A DNA stretch of 44,681 nucleotides from Desulfobacteraceae bacterium. Lineage in GTDB: Bacteria > Desulfobacterota > Desulfobacteria > Desulfobacterales > Desulfosalsimonadaceae. The notes under the pieces are model-generated. The model worked only from the letters and a program-made list of their open reading frames with translations, did not search any database and had not been told where the DNA came from. The translations under genes and the position numbers were made by a program. The stretch is taken from the NCBI GenBank assembly GCA_003599885.1, contig QZKW01000001.1:1-44681 (forward strand), in the 5' to 3' direction. Shown piece by piece: positions 43,844-44,681 of this stretch; the first letter of the stretch is position 1, and each line of letters starts with the position of its first letter.

Positions 43844-44020
43844 ATGAACAGATCAATTTCAATTCATGCAAAAAAGTGTTGTTTTCAGGAAAAAGAATGA
43901 CTGATCGCATATCTTGATCAATGTGCGTTTAATGAAAAATCGCTAAAAGATATACACACATGTTATAGACATGCGGCAAAAGCAAGTGGAATACGGGCCA
44001 AGTCATGCATGCTGGCATAA
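43844..44020 (+). pseudogene. small ORF interrupted by an in-frame TGA
   Basis: From the ATG at 43844 (ribosome-binding site AAAGGAGGG, 7-base spacing) the frame reads MNRSISIHAKKCCFQEKE, then TGA at 43898-43900. It then continues for 39 sensible codons (LIAYLDQCAFNEKSLKDIHT, then CYRHAAKASGIRAKSCMLA) to a TAA at 44018. The continuation has the amphipathic, cysteine-spaced look of real coding sequence. A TGG to TGA change is the simplest explanation. Selenocysteine is possible, but no good SECIS hairpin was seen right after the TGA. Confidence 0.5.
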
Positions 44021-44139
44021 AAAACGTTACTTCCGGGGTTCAACCAACAAAAAACCATTCCGGAGTCTCCCTCTTGTCGTAATCTGCTGTATTCATGCGT
44101 CATCATAACAGGCATTTTATTGAAAAGGAGATAATTTTC

Positions 44140-44622
44140 ATGGAAGCAAAGCCCCAAAAAGTCATTATTTTAATTGAAGATTTGTTTAACCTGTTTGAAT
44201 TCTGGTATCCCTATTACCGTGTTCAGGAGGATGGCATCGGCGTGTCGGTCGTGGGCCCTCAAAAAGGAAAAACCTATACCGGGAAACCGGGGACTGAGGT
44301 GACTGCCGATTTTTCCGCTGACGAAACTGATCCCGCACAATATGATGGCATCATTATTCCCGGTGGATATGCACCAGACCTTATGCGGAGATATCCAGCA
44401 ATGGTCGATCTCGTCCGGAAGATGGATGCTGAGGGGAAACCCGTTGCTGCCATCTGTCACGCCGGGTGGATGCTGATTTCCGCCGGGATTTTACAGGACC
44501 GCAAAGCTACGTCATTTTTTGCGATCAAAGATGATATGAAAAACGCCGGGGCGTTATGGGAAGACAAGGAAGTTGTCGTGGAGAGGACGTTCAAAATTCT
44601 GTGTCAGTTAACTGAAAGCTGA
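44140..44622 (+). CDS. DJ-1/PfpI family protein with atypical C-terminus
   Basis: This 160-residue protein has the class I glutamine amidotransferase-like fold of DJ-1/PfpI: IILIEDLFNLFEF with Glu13, DGIIIPGGYAPD (69-80) and the nucleophile elbow AAICHAGWMLIS with Cys106. AAGGAGA lies before the ATG at 44140. After DKEVVVE, where relatives continue with a conserved final strand and helix (roughly ITSRKP, DLPAF), this one has only RTFKILCQLTES and stops. The last 20 or so residues are therefore missing or replaced. Role (protease, deglycase or chaperone) undetermined. Confidence 0.82.
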   Translation: MEAKPQKVIILIEDLFNLFEFWYPYYRVQEDGIGVSVVGPQKGKTYTGKPGTEVTADFSADETDPAQYDGIIIPGGYAPDLMRRYPAMVDLVRKMDAEGKPVAAICHAGWMLISAGILQDRKATSFFAIKDDMKNAGALWEDKEVVVERTFKILCQLTES

Positions 44623-44650
44623 TATATTCAGCCAAAAAAGGAGAACTGAC

Positions 44651-44681
44651 ATGACTCAAGAAGAAATTGGATTTGATTTTT
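44651..44681 (+). CDS. start of a gene cut by the window edge
   Basis: AAAAGGAGAACTGAC precedes an ATG, and the ten visible codons read MTQEEIGFDF. The Shine-Dalgarno is strong, and it begins 28 bp after the PfpI-like stop, so the two are probably one operon. Too short to identify. Confidence 0.5.
   Translation, partial: MTQEEIGFDF

Noticed and set aside
43898-43925. Selenocysteine insertion at the in-frame TGA
   Set aside because: The only nearby hairpin (TGATC/GATCA) is short and starts too close to the TGA for a normal bacterial SECIS. It is kept only as an alternative to a nonsense mutation.

Overview
The window is a stretch of bacterial chromosome, most likely from a sulfate-reducer-like member of the Desulfobacterota (formerly Deltaproteobacteria, close to Desulfobacteraceae). 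This assignment is an inference. It rests on the protein flavour of the housekeeping genes, the cysteine-rich ferredoxin with an N-terminal helix-turn-helix-like region, the moderate G+C, the frequent TTG starts and the lexA/DUF72/Y-polymerase/DnaE2 gene set. Most of the window is ordinary chromosomal coding sequence. The accessory parts are the left end (about 1-4560), the type III restriction locus (12015-17467) and the right end (about 42000-44681).

Layout. 325-2453: two minus-strand P-loop ATPases, one AAA/DUF4143 with a 27-bp palindrome in front of it. 2608-5781: a NagD-like HAD phosphatase, a HabA/StyC-like membrane protein, the remnant of a flavin reductase gene, a TrhA/hemolysin III protein and a PEBP (YbhB/YbcL) protein. 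5803-11551 (minus): a tight four-gene SOS-type operon, lexA - DUF72 - Y-family polymerase with lost catalytic residues - dnaE2. 12015-17319: a type III restriction-modification locus, mod and res. It is interrupted by a REP/RAYT element that leaves a diverged copy of the first 32 res codons attached to mod, while a second, complete res starts downstream. A 38-residue lysine-rich ORF follows. 17619-19795: tRNA-Arg(ACG), then tadA, whose enzyme modifies exactly that tRNA, then purA and tRNA-Pro(CGG).

20094-22238: a secreted parvulin-type chaperone and a FabH-like ketosynthase whose terminator lies inside the 3' end of the convergent pgi gene. 22251-24863 (minus): pgi and a DHH phosphoesterase. 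25045-27682: a left-handed beta-helix (GlmU C-terminal-like) protein and glmM. 27739-28910: Bax inhibitor-1 family protein (minus) and a small hypothetical protein. 29246-34433: the xseA-xseB-ispA-dxs-tlyA operon, with several TTG starts. 34595-36661: an EF-G paralogue with its own promoter and terminator. 36827-39662: the ferredoxin, an SRPBCC-like protein (minus) and an AraC-type regulator. 40020-42023: a PAS-PAS hybrid histidine kinase. 42486-44681: a hypothetical gene, several tiny ORFs with strong Shine-Dalgarno sequences (one interrupted by an in-frame TGA), a DJ-1/PfpI protein with an unusual C-terminus, and the first codons of one more gene.

The two regions most worth following are the lexA cassette, which looks like an ImuB/DnaE2 mutasome with a DUF72 protein in the place usually held by ImuA, and the RAYT insertion into res with its diverged replacement 5' end. 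No rRNA, CRISPR array, prophage or origin was seen.
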